Assembly (NCBI GenBank): GCA_964406575.1 | Contig: CAYOSH010000034.1 | Span: forward strand, 1-43,742 | Source: WTAW01 sp964406575 | GTDB lineage: Bacteria; Acidobacteriota; Aminicenantia; Aminicenantales; Aminicenantaceae | DNA length: 43,742 bases | Reading direction: 5' to 3' | In this document: piece by piece, positions 33,363-43,015 of the stretch | Numbering within the stretch: position 1 is the first letter of the stretch | Layout: each line of letters starts with the position of its first letter | Notes under the pieces: generated by a model | What the model was told of the DNA's origin: nothing | Database searches by the model: none | What the model saw: the letters and a program-made list of their open reading frames with translations, nothing else | Program-made: the position numbers and the translations under genes

Positions 33363-35783
33363 ATGTTAAGTAATTATCTAAAAATCGCACTAAGAAATAT
33401 ATATAAACACAAAGGGTATTCTCTGATCAATATCGTCGGCTTGGCCATCGGGATGGCTTGCTGCCTCCTGATACTTCTGTACGTTAATGATGAGCTCAGT
33501 TACGACCGATACCATGAGAATGCCGAGCGGATCTACCGAGTGATCGAGGAAGTCCGACTGGAGGGAGTCGGCGAAGAATCTTCCAGCATGCCTTTCCCCA
33601 CCGGTGATACCTTAGCGCTTGAGTATCCCGATGCCGTGGAAGCTAGTGTGAGGTTCTTCAATTTCCAGCTCCCAACCCTCTCTGTGGAGTACGGCACTTC
33701 GGGAGAGAAACGATTCAACGAGCCTCGCTTCTTTTTCGCCGATGCATCGGTGTTCCAGGTGTTCAGCTATAAGATGATCGAAGGAGACCCACAAAAAGCT
33801 CTGGAAGAGCCCAACACCATAGTGATCACAGAAGCGATGGTTGAAAAATATTTCGAGACTGAAGATCCGATGGGAAAGACGCTGCGATGGCAAAATGGGG
33901 TGAATATGAAAGTCACCGGGGTGCTAAAAAATGTCCCCCCGAATTCACATTTCCAATTCGATTTTCTGGCCTCATTCGCCACACTCAGGAATTTGTACGG
34001 AGGCAATCTTCCTCAAACCTGGTACTGGAACCCCTGCTGGACTTACATCCTTCTCAAGGAGAGAGTCTCTCCCTATACTTTGCAATCACAGTTTCCGGCT
34101 CTCGTTCAGAAATATTTTCCCGATTCCATCAAAGATAAGGTCGTGGTTAAACTCCAGCCGCTCAAGGACATTCACCTGTTCTCCCATCTGGATTATGAGA
34201 TCAATCCCAACAGCGACATATCGTATATCTATATTTTCTCGGCCATAGCAGTCTTTGTTCTGCTCATTGCATGTATCAATTTCATGAACCTGGCCACTGC
34301 CCGTTCCGCCAATCGCGGCCGTGAGGTGGGAATGCGGAAAGTCCTGGGGGCCTACCGGATCCAGCTCATCAAGCAGTTCCTCGGAGAATCGATGATCCTG
34401 TGCGTAATAGCGGCCGTGTTAACCGTAATGATTGTCGAGATCGCACTTCCCGCTTTTAACGCTTTTTCAGGAAAAGCGTTGTCCACCGATTATTTCACCG
34501 ACGGACGTCTATTGGCCGGACTGTTCCTGATCACACTCGCAGTCGGCGTTTTATCCGGTCTCTATCCTGCTTTTTTCCTATCCGGATTCGACCCAGTGAA
34601 AGTCATAAAAGGAACACTGGAGAGAGGAGGCCAGAGCTCTACTTTCCGGAAAATTCTTGTGGTTGTCCAATTCGCGATATCTATTGTTTTGATCATTGGA
34701 ACGATCATCTGCTTCCAGCAGCTCAATTATTTGCGCAATACCCGGCTTGGATTCAACAAAGACCAGGTGTTGATGTTGCCTGCCTACGGCACCGGTCCGT
34801 CAAGATGGTATGAGAGATTCAGGGAGCGGATTCTTCGGGACCCGCATATCGCTCAAGTTTCGGCAATGGAAGATGTTCTCGGGGCAAAATATCAGACGGG
34901 TTCCTTTATTCCCGAGGGGGCCAGCGAAACCAACATGCAGCAGATCCCTTTATTAGTCGTCACCTATGATTTTATTGAAACCTTTGATATGGAGATAGTG
35001 TCCGGCCGAAGTTTTTCAAGAGAGTTTCCCACAGATATCACAGAGGGAGTCATTATCAATGCGTCCGCTGCCGAGCGCTTTGGATGGACCCCAGAGGAAG
35101 CCCTGGGCAAGAGACTCAGGCAGCAGAATGGACTCGTGCTGCGAGTCGTTGGGGTGGTGAAGGATTTCAACTATGCTTCGCTCACTCAACCGATCACACC
35201 TTTTGTACTGGAAATGCCGCGAAATCCGGGGCAAATGAACAACCGCGTGCGCTACGTTGCCGTTAGGATAGGTGCTTCGGACCTCCAGCAAACACTCGCT
35301 TTTCTGAAATCGAATTGGGAAGATCTTGTGCCCAACCGCTCCTTTGACTTTTTCTTCCTGGATAGCGAGCTGGACAAACTTTACAGCGCTGAGGAAGAGA
35401 TGGGGAGAGTCTTTGGGGTGTTCACCCTCCTCGCCATTGTGATTGCATGTCTGGGATTATTCGCCCTGGCTTCGTTCACAACCGAGCTTCGCACGCGAGA
35501 GATCGGGATCCGGAAAGTGTTGGGAGCTCAGGCCTCCGGCATCGTGATCCTGCTTTCCAAAGAATTCGCCAAATGGGTATTGATCGCCAATGTGATCGCT
35601 TGGCCGGTCGCCTATTATGTGATGGAGAGATGGCTTGACGGCTTCGCGTATCGGACCGATATCAGGATTCTAACCTTCGTGCTGGCGACTCTTTTGGCCT
35701 TTATTATTGCCCTTCTGACAGTGAGCTTTCAAGCCTTTAAAGCCGCCTTCTCTAACCCTGTGAGATCCATACGGCATCAATAA
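33363..35783 (+). CDS. FtsX/MacB-type ABC transporter permease (3), no prefix
   Basis: The 806-residue permease starts directly with the first helix (IYKHKGYSLINIVGLAIGMACCLLILLYVNDELSYDRYHENAERIYR). It has MacB-like periplasmic domains and two FtsX cores (ATARSANRGREVGMRKVLGA and ELRTREIGIRKVLGAQASGI) and ends FSNPVRSIRHQ. It lacks the prefix segment and coupled PadR of permeases 1 and 2, and is instead preceded by a sigma-54-type promoter. The ATG at 33363 has GCGGAG 6 bases upstream; a TTG at 33357 is possible. No ATPase is adjacent. It is convergent with the DUF5916 gene, with only 9 bases between the stop codons. Confidence 0.9.
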   Translation: MLSNYLKIALRNIYKHKGYSLINIVGLAIGMACCLLILLYVNDELSYDRYHENAERIYRVIEEVRLEGVGEESSSMPFPTGDTLALEYPDAVEASVRFFNFQLPTLSVEYGTSGEKRFNEPRFFFADASVFQVFSYKMIEGDPQKALEEPNTIVITEAMVEKYFETEDPMGKTLRWQNGVNMKVTGVLKNVPPNSHFQFDFLASFATLRNLYGGNLPQTWYWNPCWTYILLKERVSPYTLQSQFPALVQKYFPDSIKDKVVVKLQPLKDIHLFSHLDYEINPNSDISYIYIFSAIAVFVLLIACINFMNLATARSANRGREVGMRKVLGAYRIQLIKQFLGESMILCVIAAVLTVMIVEIALPAFNAFSGKALSTDYFTDGRLLAGLFLITLAVGVLSGLYPAFFLSGFDPVKVIKGTLERGGQSSTFRKILVVVQFAISIVLIIGTIICFQQLNYLRNTRLGFNKDQVLMLPAYGTGPSRWYERFRERILRDPHIAQVSAMEDVLGAKYQTGSFIPEGASETNMQQIPLLVVTYDFIETFDMEIVSGRSFSREFPTDITEGVIINASAAERFGWTPEEALGKRLRQQNGLVLRVVGVVKDFNYASLTQPITPFVLEMPRNPGQMNNRVRYVAVRIGASDLQQTLAFLKSNWEDLVPNRSFDFFFLDSELDKLYSAEEEMGRVFGVFTLLAIVIACLGLFALASFTTELRTREIGIRKVLGAQASGIVILLSKEFAKWVLIANVIAWPVAYYVMERWLDGFAYRTDIRILTFVLATLLAFIIALLTVSFQAFKAAFSNPVRSIRHQ

Positions 35784-35792
35784 TAGTCCACA

Positions 35793-38045
35793 TCACATGA
35801 CCCAGGCATATCCTATTTTTGTAAAAAACGTGAAGTCCTTTCTGGCTATGCTAAAATCCTGGCCTCCGAAGTAGTTGTCCGAATATCCCAGGAACAATAC
35901 TGTACGCGGATTGATCTTGTATGAAAATAACAGTTGCGTAAAAAACTGCTTGGACTCGGGTTCGACAGGAGTCAAATAATTCGAAACATTATATCTGTAG
36001 TCGTAATATTGAAGAATAGCACGGACAAACGTCTTGGCATTAAAAAAATAGACGATCGAGGCCTGGCTGATATTGGCCCTGTAGAGCCAATTATTTGATA
36101 CATTCATTTTCTCATAGATGTGGCTGAGATTAAGCATTAGATGAGCACCTATATTCCAGAGGAAGTATGGCGCCAGCGAAACTGTCTTCCCCTTCCTTGT
36201 ATTCGCATAATCGATGCTGTCACCGAAGGCAGTAAGGATGTCAAATCTGAAACTGCCACTTGGAATGATCCCTCCAGAAACATTAAATTGAACAAGATCA
36301 AATTCAACACCATTGTAGTGCTGACGGGAAAGAGTATTACCTAGAGTTAAACTTGTCTGGGAAATCCCTTCAAAAGAAAATGAATTTTTTAGGGATTTAT
36401 CCAAAACTGTCCCCTCGCTGCTTGTTTGGTATTGGGCGTAATTTATAAGGCGGAATCTTGACCACCAGCTATTGGTCTTTGGTCTCCACTCGTAATTCGA
36501 AAGCGCATTAAATTGTCGATATCCCACTCGCGGCATAAATCCTAGGTCGGCTCTGAAATTGGGTCCGATATCCAAATATCCAAATTCAAATTGATGATTT
36601 CTTGTCTTGTGGATATAGGTTCCCAATAGAGTTTCATCGCCAAACTCACCCTCGGGTTGATCAAAATCTTCAGCAATGGCTTCGCTGTATTTTGTCCGGG
36701 AGCCCAAAATTTGAAAAATGACTTCATCGCTCTGAGAGAATCTCAAACGGCCGTCTGCACCAAAAACTCTGTTGAAATAACCTTCTCCCACACGATTGGT
36801 AAATAGGACACCGATGTTGGAATTGTTCCAAACATCTCCTCCATAACGAAACACGGCAGAATTGTTCGAATGCTCTAAAGAGGTGGATCTGGAAAATTGG
36901 CTTCCAGGAAAAATAATGTTTGTCGTTCGATCCTCGACAATATAGGCTCCAAGAGCGCTTATCCCCTCTTTACCGGACAGTTTGATCCCCCAGCGAGGAT
37001 CGCGAAGTGTGCGCGTGTAGATGACATCCAAGGGTGTTTTAAAAAAATCTAATCCTTCGGTGAAAAATGGCCTTTTTTCAGGATAGTAGAGAGCGAAGGG
37101 CTGATTGATGTCCAATTGGGCTGCATCGGCCTCGACCTGAGAGAAATCGGGATTTGCTGTGCCTGAAAGGACGAGATTCGGAGTCATCCCCCAGCGTGCG
37201 GTTAATCCCGGCTCTGCTGTGCTGTTTCGGGTGGTATAACCGTCCTCCGGAAATTCATCCCGCTCGTCTGTCCGTAGCGCAGTCAGAGTTGGATTGATCT
37301 CGATATTGCGTCCGGGCGAAACGCCCTCGAAACCCTCTATTCTCAGATACTGGCAGACACGGCAGGTATTGCTGCGGTCATAGGGCTGTGACCATATTTG
37401 GTATCTGACACTCCGAGGATAGCCTCGAACAGCGTTTATGCCCCAGATCTGTGTGTCTTTGGCGCGTTGGAACCGGAGCGAAGAAAAGGGAATCGCAATC
37501 TCAATTCCATATCCCCAGTCGAATATTTTGCCTGCGGAATCATAGATCATGTCCCAGTTATAATCCTTGATCCCAGCTGTATTCGATATGCCATCGGCTT
37601 GAACACCCATCGGAGTTGAAAACAGAGTAAAGGCTCTTCGTGAGTCATTGTATGTATCGATCTCGACAGCGACCCAATCGTCGTTTCCGAAGTCATCTCT
37701 GTCACTTAAATGAGCTCGGATTTGTGATGGGTCAGGGTCATAGCACCGGAAGCCGATGTAAAAATTTGACGTATCGTACAAGAGGAGCACCTCTGTTCTT
37801 ACAGGAGGAGTGACATTTTCCCTTGGACTCACCTCATAATTTAGCTCCAATACTCTTGCGTGGATCCAAGCCTCTTCGTCGAGCTCTCCATCTATTTCAA
37901 TGGACGTTACGGCTTTCGGTACCGGATACGGATTCGCCTGTGTCCCTAGTTTGTCTTTCTCGTCCAAACCAAGCAACGAAAAATGAAAGATCAAAAATAT
38001 AAGAATAGGAAACCCTTTTAATTTTGATGGAAATAATTTGTTCAT
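35793..38045 (-). CDS. DUF5916 protein (CBM9-like domain plus outer-membrane barrel)
   Basis: The 750-residue product has a signal peptide (about 1-26), then a carbohydrate-binding-family-9-like domain (about 40-245, with IEIDGELDEEAWIHARVL, YDTSNFYIGFRCYDPDPSQIRAHLSDRDDFGNDDWVAVEIDTY and FSTPMGVQADGI). A DUF5916 region follows (WSQPYDRSNTCRVCQYL, ANPDFSQVEADAAQLDINQ, LYYPEKRPFFTEGLDFF), then a C-terminal strand-rich region that fits an outer-membrane barrel and ends TKIGYAWVM. In this family the barrel is taken to sit in the outer membrane with the binding domain outside; ligand unknown. The ATG at 38045 has no strong ribosome site. Promoter boxes and a long hairpin lie upstream. Confidence 0.85.
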   Translation of the reverse strand: MNKLFPSKLKGFPILIFLIFHFSLLGLDEKDKLGTQANPYPVPKAVTSIEIDGELDEEAWIHARVLELNYEVSPRENVTPPVRTEVLLLYDTSNFYIGFRCYDPDPSQIRAHLSDRDDFGNDDWVAVEIDTYNDSRRAFTLFSTPMGVQADGISNTAGIKDYNWDMIYDSAGKIFDWGYGIEIAIPFSSLRFQRAKDTQIWGINAVRGYPRSVRYQIWSQPYDRSNTCRVCQYLRIEGFEGVSPGRNIEINPTLTALRTDERDEFPEDGYTTRNSTAEPGLTARWGMTPNLVLSGTANPDFSQVEADAAQLDINQPFALYYPEKRPFFTEGLDFFKTPLDVIYTRTLRDPRWGIKLSGKEGISALGAYIVEDRTTNIIFPGSQFSRSTSLEHSNNSAVFRYGGDVWNNSNIGVLFTNRVGEGYFNRVFGADGRLRFSQSDEVIFQILGSRTKYSEAIAEDFDQPEGEFGDETLLGTYIHKTRNHQFEFGYLDIGPNFRADLGFMPRVGYRQFNALSNYEWRPKTNSWWSRFRLINYAQYQTSSEGTVLDKSLKNSFSFEGISQTSLTLGNTLSRQHYNGVEFDLVQFNVSGGIIPSGSFRFDILTAFGDSIDYANTRKGKTVSLAPYFLWNIGAHLMLNLSHIYEKMNVSNNWLYRANISQASIVYFFNAKTFVRAILQYYDYRYNVSNYLTPVEPESKQFFTQLLFSYKINPRTVLFLGYSDNYFGGQDFSIARKDFTFFTKIGYAWVM

Positions 38046-38081
38046 ATGAGCTGATATCTCAAGCGCAAGTCGTAATCCATT

Positions 38082-38111
38082 ATTGTATTTGGTATAATAT
38101 CAAGCAATCAA
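38082..38111 (-). promoter_or_regulatory. promoter of the DUF5916 gene
   Basis: Minus-strand TTGATT (complement of 38106-38111) and TACAAT (complement of 38082-38087) are 18 bases apart, 37 bases before the ATG. Confidence 0.45.
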
Positions 38112-38116
38112 GTCTA

Positions 38117-38160
38117 TGCTTAGAATTACGTTTTTATACCCAAAAAAGTTATTCTAAGCA
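38117..38160. repeat. 44-base hairpin/palindrome upstream of the DUF5916 promoter
   Basis: TGCTTAGAAT (38117-38126) pairs with ATTCTAAGCA (38151-38160). Inside, AC/GT and TTTTT/AAAAA continue the stem with two mismatches around a 6-base loop. It ends five bases upstream of the -35 box, so it could be an operator, or the inverted end of a lost mobile element. Confidence 0.6.
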
Positions 38161-38211
38161 CTTAAATGAGTCACCTTTTAGAGCTATTTTCTTTAAAAAC
38201 AGTATGATCTG

Positions 38212-38251
38212 TCAGCCAAAGCAATAATTCATCAGCCAAAGCAATAATTCA
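38212..38251. repeat. perfect 20-bp tandem duplication
   Basis: TCAGCCAAAGCAATAATTCA occurs twice in direct succession (38212-38231, 38232-38251), then ATAATTCA once more. It lies between lepA and the DUF5916 gene, 23 bases beyond the lepA stop. It looks like a recent slippage event. Confidence 0.8.
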
Positions 38252-38273
38252 ATAATTCAGAGATAAATACTCC

Positions 38274-40070
38274 TCACTTGTCCTCTGCTTTTAGCACAGC
38301 GGCAAAGGCGCTCTGGGGAATCATAACCGAACCCACCATCTTCATCCTCTTTTTCCCTTTTTTCTGCTTTTTGAGAAGCTTTTGTTTGCGTGTGACATCT
38401 CCCCCGTAGAGTTTGGCAGTCACATCTTTTCTGTAGGGAGAGATGGTGGATCTGGAGATTATGTTACCTCCGATGGCACCCTGGATGGCGATTTTAAATT
38501 GGTGTCTGGGGATTTCATCTTTGAGTCGATTGCATATTTTCACTCCCCACTCTCTGGCTTTGTTACGATGCACGATAAGGGATAAAGCATCCACCTTTTC
38601 CCCATTAATCAGAATATCCAGCCTCACAAGGTCACTGTCCCTGTATTCGATCAATTCATAATCAAAGGAACCGTAACCCTGGGTGATAGTCTTGAGCGTA
38701 TCATAAAAATCATAGATCGCTTCAGCCAGCGGCATATCGATGATAAGCTCGATACGCCCTGGTGTCGGATAGCTCGTGCGAGGATTGCTGCCTCTGCGGG
38801 ATAGACACAATTTCATGATCACACCCATGTATTTTTCAGGAAAGAGCAGGGAGGCTTTGATGTAAGGCTCCGAGGTGCTCTGGATCTGCGAGGGATCCGG
38901 ATAATACTGCGGATTGTCGATCGTAAGTGTTTCCCCGTTTTTGAGAGAAAAACGGTACTGCACGCTGGGAACGGTCATCACGATCGACTGGTCGTATTCC
39001 CGCTCCAATCGCTGCTGAAATATCTCGAGATGAAGAAGTCCTAAAAAACCGCACCTGAATCCCTGTCCCAAAGCTGCGGAGGAATCTTTCTGATAGGTCA
39101 GGGAAGCGTCGTTGAGTTCATACTTTTCCAGGGACTCACGAAGAGACTGGTATTCATCTGTGGCCATGGGATAAATAGAAGAAAAGACCACGGGCTTGGA
39201 TGCCTTAAATCCGGCAAGGGGGTCTGTTGTGGGATTTGAATCCAGCGTGATGGTATCTCCGATCCGTGTTTCTCCGAGTTTTTTAATCCCGGCCGTGATG
39301 TATCCGACTTCGCCGGCACAAAGGCTGTCTTTAGATTTTCTATCGAGTTGAAAGAGCCCGACATCATCCACTTTATGGACAACGCTATTGGATAAAAACC
39401 GGATCATCTCCCCGTGTTTGACGCATCCGTCAAAGATGCGGCAGGCGATGATCGCTCCCCGATAGGAATCATACTGGGCGTCAAAAATAAGGGCTTTTAA
39501 TGGCGCGTCAGAGCTGCCTTTGGGAGGGGGGATGTTTTTGACGATGGTGTCAAAAATATCGGAAATCCCGGTCCCCTCTTTGGCAGAGCACAGGATCGCC
39601 ATTTCCGAATCAAGCCCCAGTTCATTCTCGATCTGTTGTTTGGTGCGGTCTACATCCGCAGAAATCAAGTCTATTTTGTTTATGACGGGAATGATAATGA
39701 GGTCGTGCTCCATTGCCATATAAAGATTGGCTACAGTCTGTGCTTCCACACCCTGAGAGGCATCCACAACTAAAAGCACTCCTTCGCAGGCTGACAAGGC
39801 ACGGGAAACTTCATAGGAAAAATCCACATGGCCCGGGGTGTCGATCAGATTGAGTGAATACTCCTTGTTTTCCTTATCGGTATAAGGCAGGGTTACGGTC
39901 TGGCTTTTTATGGTGATCCCCCGCTCTCTCTCCAGATCCATGGTATCGAGTATCTGATCCCTGAACTCCCTTTGAGAAACCAATCCGGAGGCCTGGATGA
40001 GCCGGTCTGCAAGAGTGGATTTCCCATGGTCGATGTGGGCGATTATGCTGAAGTTTCTGATGTTCGACAT
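38274..40070 (-). CDS. lepA: elongation factor 4 (LepA)
   Basis: From the ATG at 40070 the product is 598 residues, the usual LepA length. It begins MSNIRNFSIIAHIDHGKSTL, with the P-loop HIDHGKST, then G2 RGITIKSQTV, G3 DTPGHVDF and G4 NKID. Domains II, III and V and the LepA C-terminal domain follow, with SRRGSNPRTSYPTPGRIELI replacing the usual segment near 400-420 and a lysine-rich tail (KQKLLKKQKKGKKRMK). EF4 is a ribosome-bound GTPase that back-translocates or remodels stalled ribosomes. The upstream in-frame ATG at 40112 would add 14 residues before the conserved start. A single-gene unit, 253 bases downstream of the kinase gene. Confidence 0.98.
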   Translation of the reverse strand: MSNIRNFSIIAHIDHGKSTLADRLIQASGLVSQREFRDQILDTMDLERERGITIKSQTVTLPYTDKENKEYSLNLIDTPGHVDFSYEVSRALSACEGVLLVVDASQGVEAQTVANLYMAMEHDLIIIPVINKIDLISADVDRTKQQIENELGLDSEMAILCSAKEGTGISDIFDTIVKNIPPPKGSSDAPLKALIFDAQYDSYRGAIIACRIFDGCVKHGEMIRFLSNSVVHKVDDVGLFQLDRKSKDSLCAGEVGYITAGIKKLGETRIGDTITLDSNPTTDPLAGFKASKPVVFSSIYPMATDEYQSLRESLEKYELNDASLTYQKDSSAALGQGFRCGFLGLLHLEIFQQRLEREYDQSIVMTVPSVQYRFSLKNGETLTIDNPQYYPDPSQIQSTSEPYIKASLLFPEKYMGVIMKLCLSRRGSNPRTSYPTPGRIELIIDMPLAEAIYDFYDTLKTITQGYGSFDYELIEYRDSDLVRLDILINGEKVDALSLIVHRNKAREWGVKICNRLKDEIPRHQFKIAIQGAIGGNIISRSTISPYRKDVTAKLYGGDVTRKQKLLKKQKKGKKRMKMVGSVMIPQSAFAAVLKAEDK

Positions 40071-40323
40071 ATGTCGTTCTCTTTTGTGAGTCCAGTCTGG
40101 ATATTCTACCACAATTGTATTCTAATCCTGATAATCGATAGCCCCATTATTTGAAAACAGAATCATCTGCTATGCTTTTCGAACATATACCGAACAAAAA
40201 TTGCTTAACCACACTGAAACTGTGTTATGGTTCGTCAAACAGGATCGGCATCCTTCCGTAGTTCGAGGAATTTCTCTTAATGTTCGATGGAATGCCTTCC
40301 GGCATTTCATTTGGATTTGTTGC

Positions 40324-42801
40324 TTATTTCATCTCCGGGAAGTTCATGCGGTGCACGACATCCTGGAAGCGATGGTCGGAATACAAAGGCTCGAACTGGG
40401 GAACAACATGAAGCCAGGGGAGGAGGTTATGGCGTTCTTTGAAAGCCGCTTCCAGCCATCGAATGGCTTCGTCCTTTTCCCCCAAGGCTGCATAAATCGC
40501 AACTAGAAACCAAGCATCCCAAGCTCCTGTTGGCTTGGGTTCCTCCTCCAAAAGCTTATCCAGCATCTTCCGCGCCTCATCCCTGCGGCCAGCCAGCGCA
40601 TAGGTACGCACAAGAGGCCATTTCCAAACAGGGTATAGCGCACTCAACCTTTGGTGTGCTGAAATGGCGTCCTCGTACATTCCCATTGATGAATAGACTA
40701 GGCCCTTGAGCCAAATCGCCTGATCGAAATTGGGATCTAGTTCGAGCGCCTTCCGGGCTCCGTCCATCGCCTCCTCGTATCGTCCCGCCATCCAATGCTG
40801 CCATCCCAGGTCTGAACTCCAGAGGGGAGCAAGCGGATCCACCTCGATGGCTCTTTTCATTTCTGCCAGGGCTTCATCCCTCTCTCCGATCATCACGAGA
40901 TACCAGGAATAGTTGCGGTGAGCATCGGGCAAACTCGGGTTAAGTACAAGGGCATGCTGGAAGGCCCTCTCGGCGCCTGCCCAGTCCCATTCAAAGTAAA
41001 GGTAGATCGATCCCAAAGCCGCCTCGGTTTCGGCCAGCGTTCCACCCAATTCCTCTGCTTTGAGTGCTGCTTCCTTGGCTCGTGTGAAAGCGTCTGGTGG
41101 AGGCGAAGGGCCATGACCGATCAAGCAATAACCGAGCGCCAACCCAGCGTAAGGCAAGGGATTCGCAGGGTCTTTGTCAATGGCCTGCTGCATATATGCC
41201 AGACCTTTTTCGATTCCTTCCGGTGTAAGTTTGTTCAGGAAGGACCTCCCTTTGAGATAGGCCACGTGCGCCTCTGGATTGACCGGGGGAGCACTTGCCA
41301 GACGTGCCTCTTCCTGCGGGGTAAGCTGCAACTTCACTTCTTGAGTAATCGCCGATACAATTTCATTCTGCAGAGATAGGATATCGCGCAAGTCGTGCTC
41401 GTAGTTGTGGGCCCACTCCTGTGCTTCGGTTGCAGGATTGATCAACTGGGCTGTGACACGCACGCGGTCTCCAGAGCGAACAACTGTGCCCGTAATCAGT
41501 CTTTTGACATTCAACTCCTGTGCAATCTGTTTCGGGGGTGTATCCTTTCCCTTGAAGCGCATCACTGTACTCCGGGCGATCACGCGTTTCAGGCCGAGTC
41601 CGGCGAGGTCGGTGATCAGTGCATCGTGTATCCCTTCAGCGATGGAATCGTTCTCAGGATCAGCCGAAAGGTTCTCTAGAGGGAGCACTGCAATCGAATC
41701 TATGGCCTCAGCTCGACCAGTGAAAAGGCTAAGGATTATCATGGTCATTATGATGAGGAGACCTGCTATGCCTGGATAAAGAATCGCCCTCTTTCTCCTG
41801 AGAAGCCTTGCTTTCCTCAGTCTTGCCTTAACCCCCTCTGGCACTATTCCTTCTGTTATAGATTTTAAATCATCTATAAGGTCATCTATCTGTTGGTATC
41901 GGTCATCCGGATTCTTCTCCAGAGCTTTGCTCACAACCTGATCTATAGACATGGGGATCTCCGAGCGCAAATCCGTGATAGCCTTGGGTTTTTCTTTCAA
42001 GATGGAATATACAACGGCTTGATCCTGTGTCCCCTTGAAGGGCAACTGACCACTGAACATCTCATACAAAACCACACCAAAAGACCAAATGTCTGAACGA
42101 TGATCGACCTCTTCACCACGCGCCTGTTCGGGGGACATGTAGGCGATCGTCCCCATCGCCATCCCTTCCTTTGTTATCAGAGTGCTCCCTGTCATCCTGG
42201 CCAGTCCAAAATCCATGATCTTCACCTGGCCTTCATCCGTCACCATGATGTTGGCACTCTTGATGTCCCTGTGAACCACTCCTTTCTTATGAGCTCCCTT
42301 CAAACCCTCAGCTACCTGAAGAGCCGTACTAAGCGCCTCATCTAGCTCAAGTGGGCCTGATTCAATCTTCTTCTTTAAGCTTTGGCCTTCAATATAGGCC
42401 ATTGAGATGAAGGTCTTCTCCTCGGCCTCATCAAATTCATGAACAGTACAGATATTGGGATGATCCAGGGCAGCAGCTGCCTGTGCCTCCCGCATGAATC
42501 GCTCTTTGACTTCAGGAATGTGGGTTAACTCTGACGGAAGAAACTTAAGAGCTACTCTTCGTTTAAGCTTGCTATCCTCAGCTTTGTATACAACTCCCAT
42601 ACCTCCCCTACCCAGTTCTTCAATGATTTGGTATCTACCAGCGAAGGTCGACCCTTTGATTAAATCTTTGATAGGTGTTTGGAGAGTCTTAGTAAGGGAG
42701 GGAGAGATTTCCTCTAAAGGCTTAAGTGGAGTAGAACACTTTCCACAATAAAGGGTATCTTCGGGATTTTCATACTGACATTTAGGGCACTTAACTGACA
42801 T
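40324..42801 (-). CDS. zinc-ribbon Ser/Thr protein kinase with TolB-like and TPR regions
   Basis: The 825-residue protein starts with a zinc ribbon (CPKC..CGKC, C5, C8, C19, C22), then a Hanks-type kinase (about 57-325) with G-loop ELGRGGMGVVYKA (61-73), K86, catalytic HRDIKSAN (177-184), DFG at 197-199 and MSPEQARG in the activation segment, so active. A membrane helix (about 340-362) follows, then a FlgO/TolB-N-like region (IDSIAVLPLENLSADPENDSIAEGI) and a TPR array. The kinase faces the cytoplasm and the C-terminal part is extracytoplasmic. Such receptor-like kinases are abundant in Acidobacteriota-type genomes. AGGCGG precedes ATG. Its promoter, leader hairpin and upstream array are described separately. 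Confidence 0.95.
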   Translation of the reverse strand: MSVKCPKCQYENPEDTLYCGKCSTPLKPLEEISPSLTKTLQTPIKDLIKGSTFAGRYQIIEELGRGGMGVVYKAEDSKLKRRVALKFLPSELTHIPEVKERFMREAQAAAALDHPNICTVHEFDEAEEKTFISMAYIEGQSLKKKIESGPLELDEALSTALQVAEGLKGAHKKGVVHRDIKSANIMVTDEGQVKIMDFGLARMTGSTLITKEGMAMGTIAYMSPEQARGEEVDHRSDIWSFGVVLYEMFSGQLPFKGTQDQAVVYSILKEKPKAITDLRSEIPMSIDQVVSKALEKNPDDRYQQIDDLIDDLKSITEGIVPEGVKARLRKARLLRRKRAILYPGIAGLLIIMTMIILSLFTGRAEAIDSIAVLPLENLSADPENDSIAEGIHDALITDLAGLGLKRVIARSTVMRFKGKDTPPKQIAQELNVKRLITGTVVRSGDRVRVTAQLINPATEAQEWAHNYEHDLRDILSLQNEIVSAITQEVKLQLTPQEEARLASAPPVNPEAHVAYLKGRSFLNKLTPEGIEKGLAYMQQAIDKDPANPLPYAGLALGYCLIGHGPSPPPDAFTRAKEAALKAEELGGTLAETEAALGSIYLYFEWDWAGAERAFQHALVLNPSLPDAHRNYSWYLVMIGERDEALAEMKRAIEVDPLAPLWSSDLGWQHWMAGRYEEAMDGARKALELDPNFDQAIWLKGLVYSSMGMYEDAISAHQRLSALYPVWKWPLVRTYALAGRRDEARKMLDKLLEEEPKPTGAWDAWFLVAIYAALGEKDEAIRWLEAAFKERHNLLPWLHVVPQFEPLYSDHRFQDVVHRMNFPEMK

Positions 42802-42824
42802 TTTTTCCGCCTTTTATGAAATAA

Positions 42825-42852
42825 CAAAAAAGCCCCTGCTTGAGGCTCACTT
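42825..42852 (-). terminator. intrinsic-terminator-like hairpin in the kinase leader
   Basis: On the minus strand AGCCTC and GGGGCT (one G-U) form a 6-bp stem with a 5-base loop, directly followed by six Ts (complement of 42825-42830). It lies between the promoter and the kinase start, so it could act as an attenuator. Confidence 0.5.
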
Positions 42853-42877
42853 GATCCCTGTCTATGCTGCTGCAATT

Positions 42878-42905
42878 ATTATCATAGCAGGGAATGTGAT
42901 GTCAA
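42878..42905 (-). promoter_or_regulatory. sigma-70 promoter of the kinase gene
   Basis: Minus-strand TTGACA (complement of 42900-42905) and GATAAT (complement of 42878-42883) are 16 bases apart, with a TG-containing extension. The start of transcription would be near 42871, about 70 bases before the ATG. Confidence 0.65.
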
Positions 42906-42953
42906 TTGAACGAAATAGTGCCTCTCCCCGGTTGTCAAAGGATGTCACAGATT

Positions 42954-42990
42954 TTGCTTAGAATTGCCTACTTTTGCTTACGGTTGCTTA
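42954..42990. repeat. four heptamers at exact 10-bp spacing
   Basis: TTGCTTA (42954-42960), TTGCCTA (42964-42970), TTGCTTA (42974-42980) and TTGCTTA (42984-42990) start every 10 bases, on the same face of the helix. The array lies 49 bases upstream of the kinase -35 box and resembles an activator-binding or iteron-like array. Confidence 0.7.
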
Positions 42991-43015
42991 AACGAAAAAC
43001 TGATGGCTAAACCTA

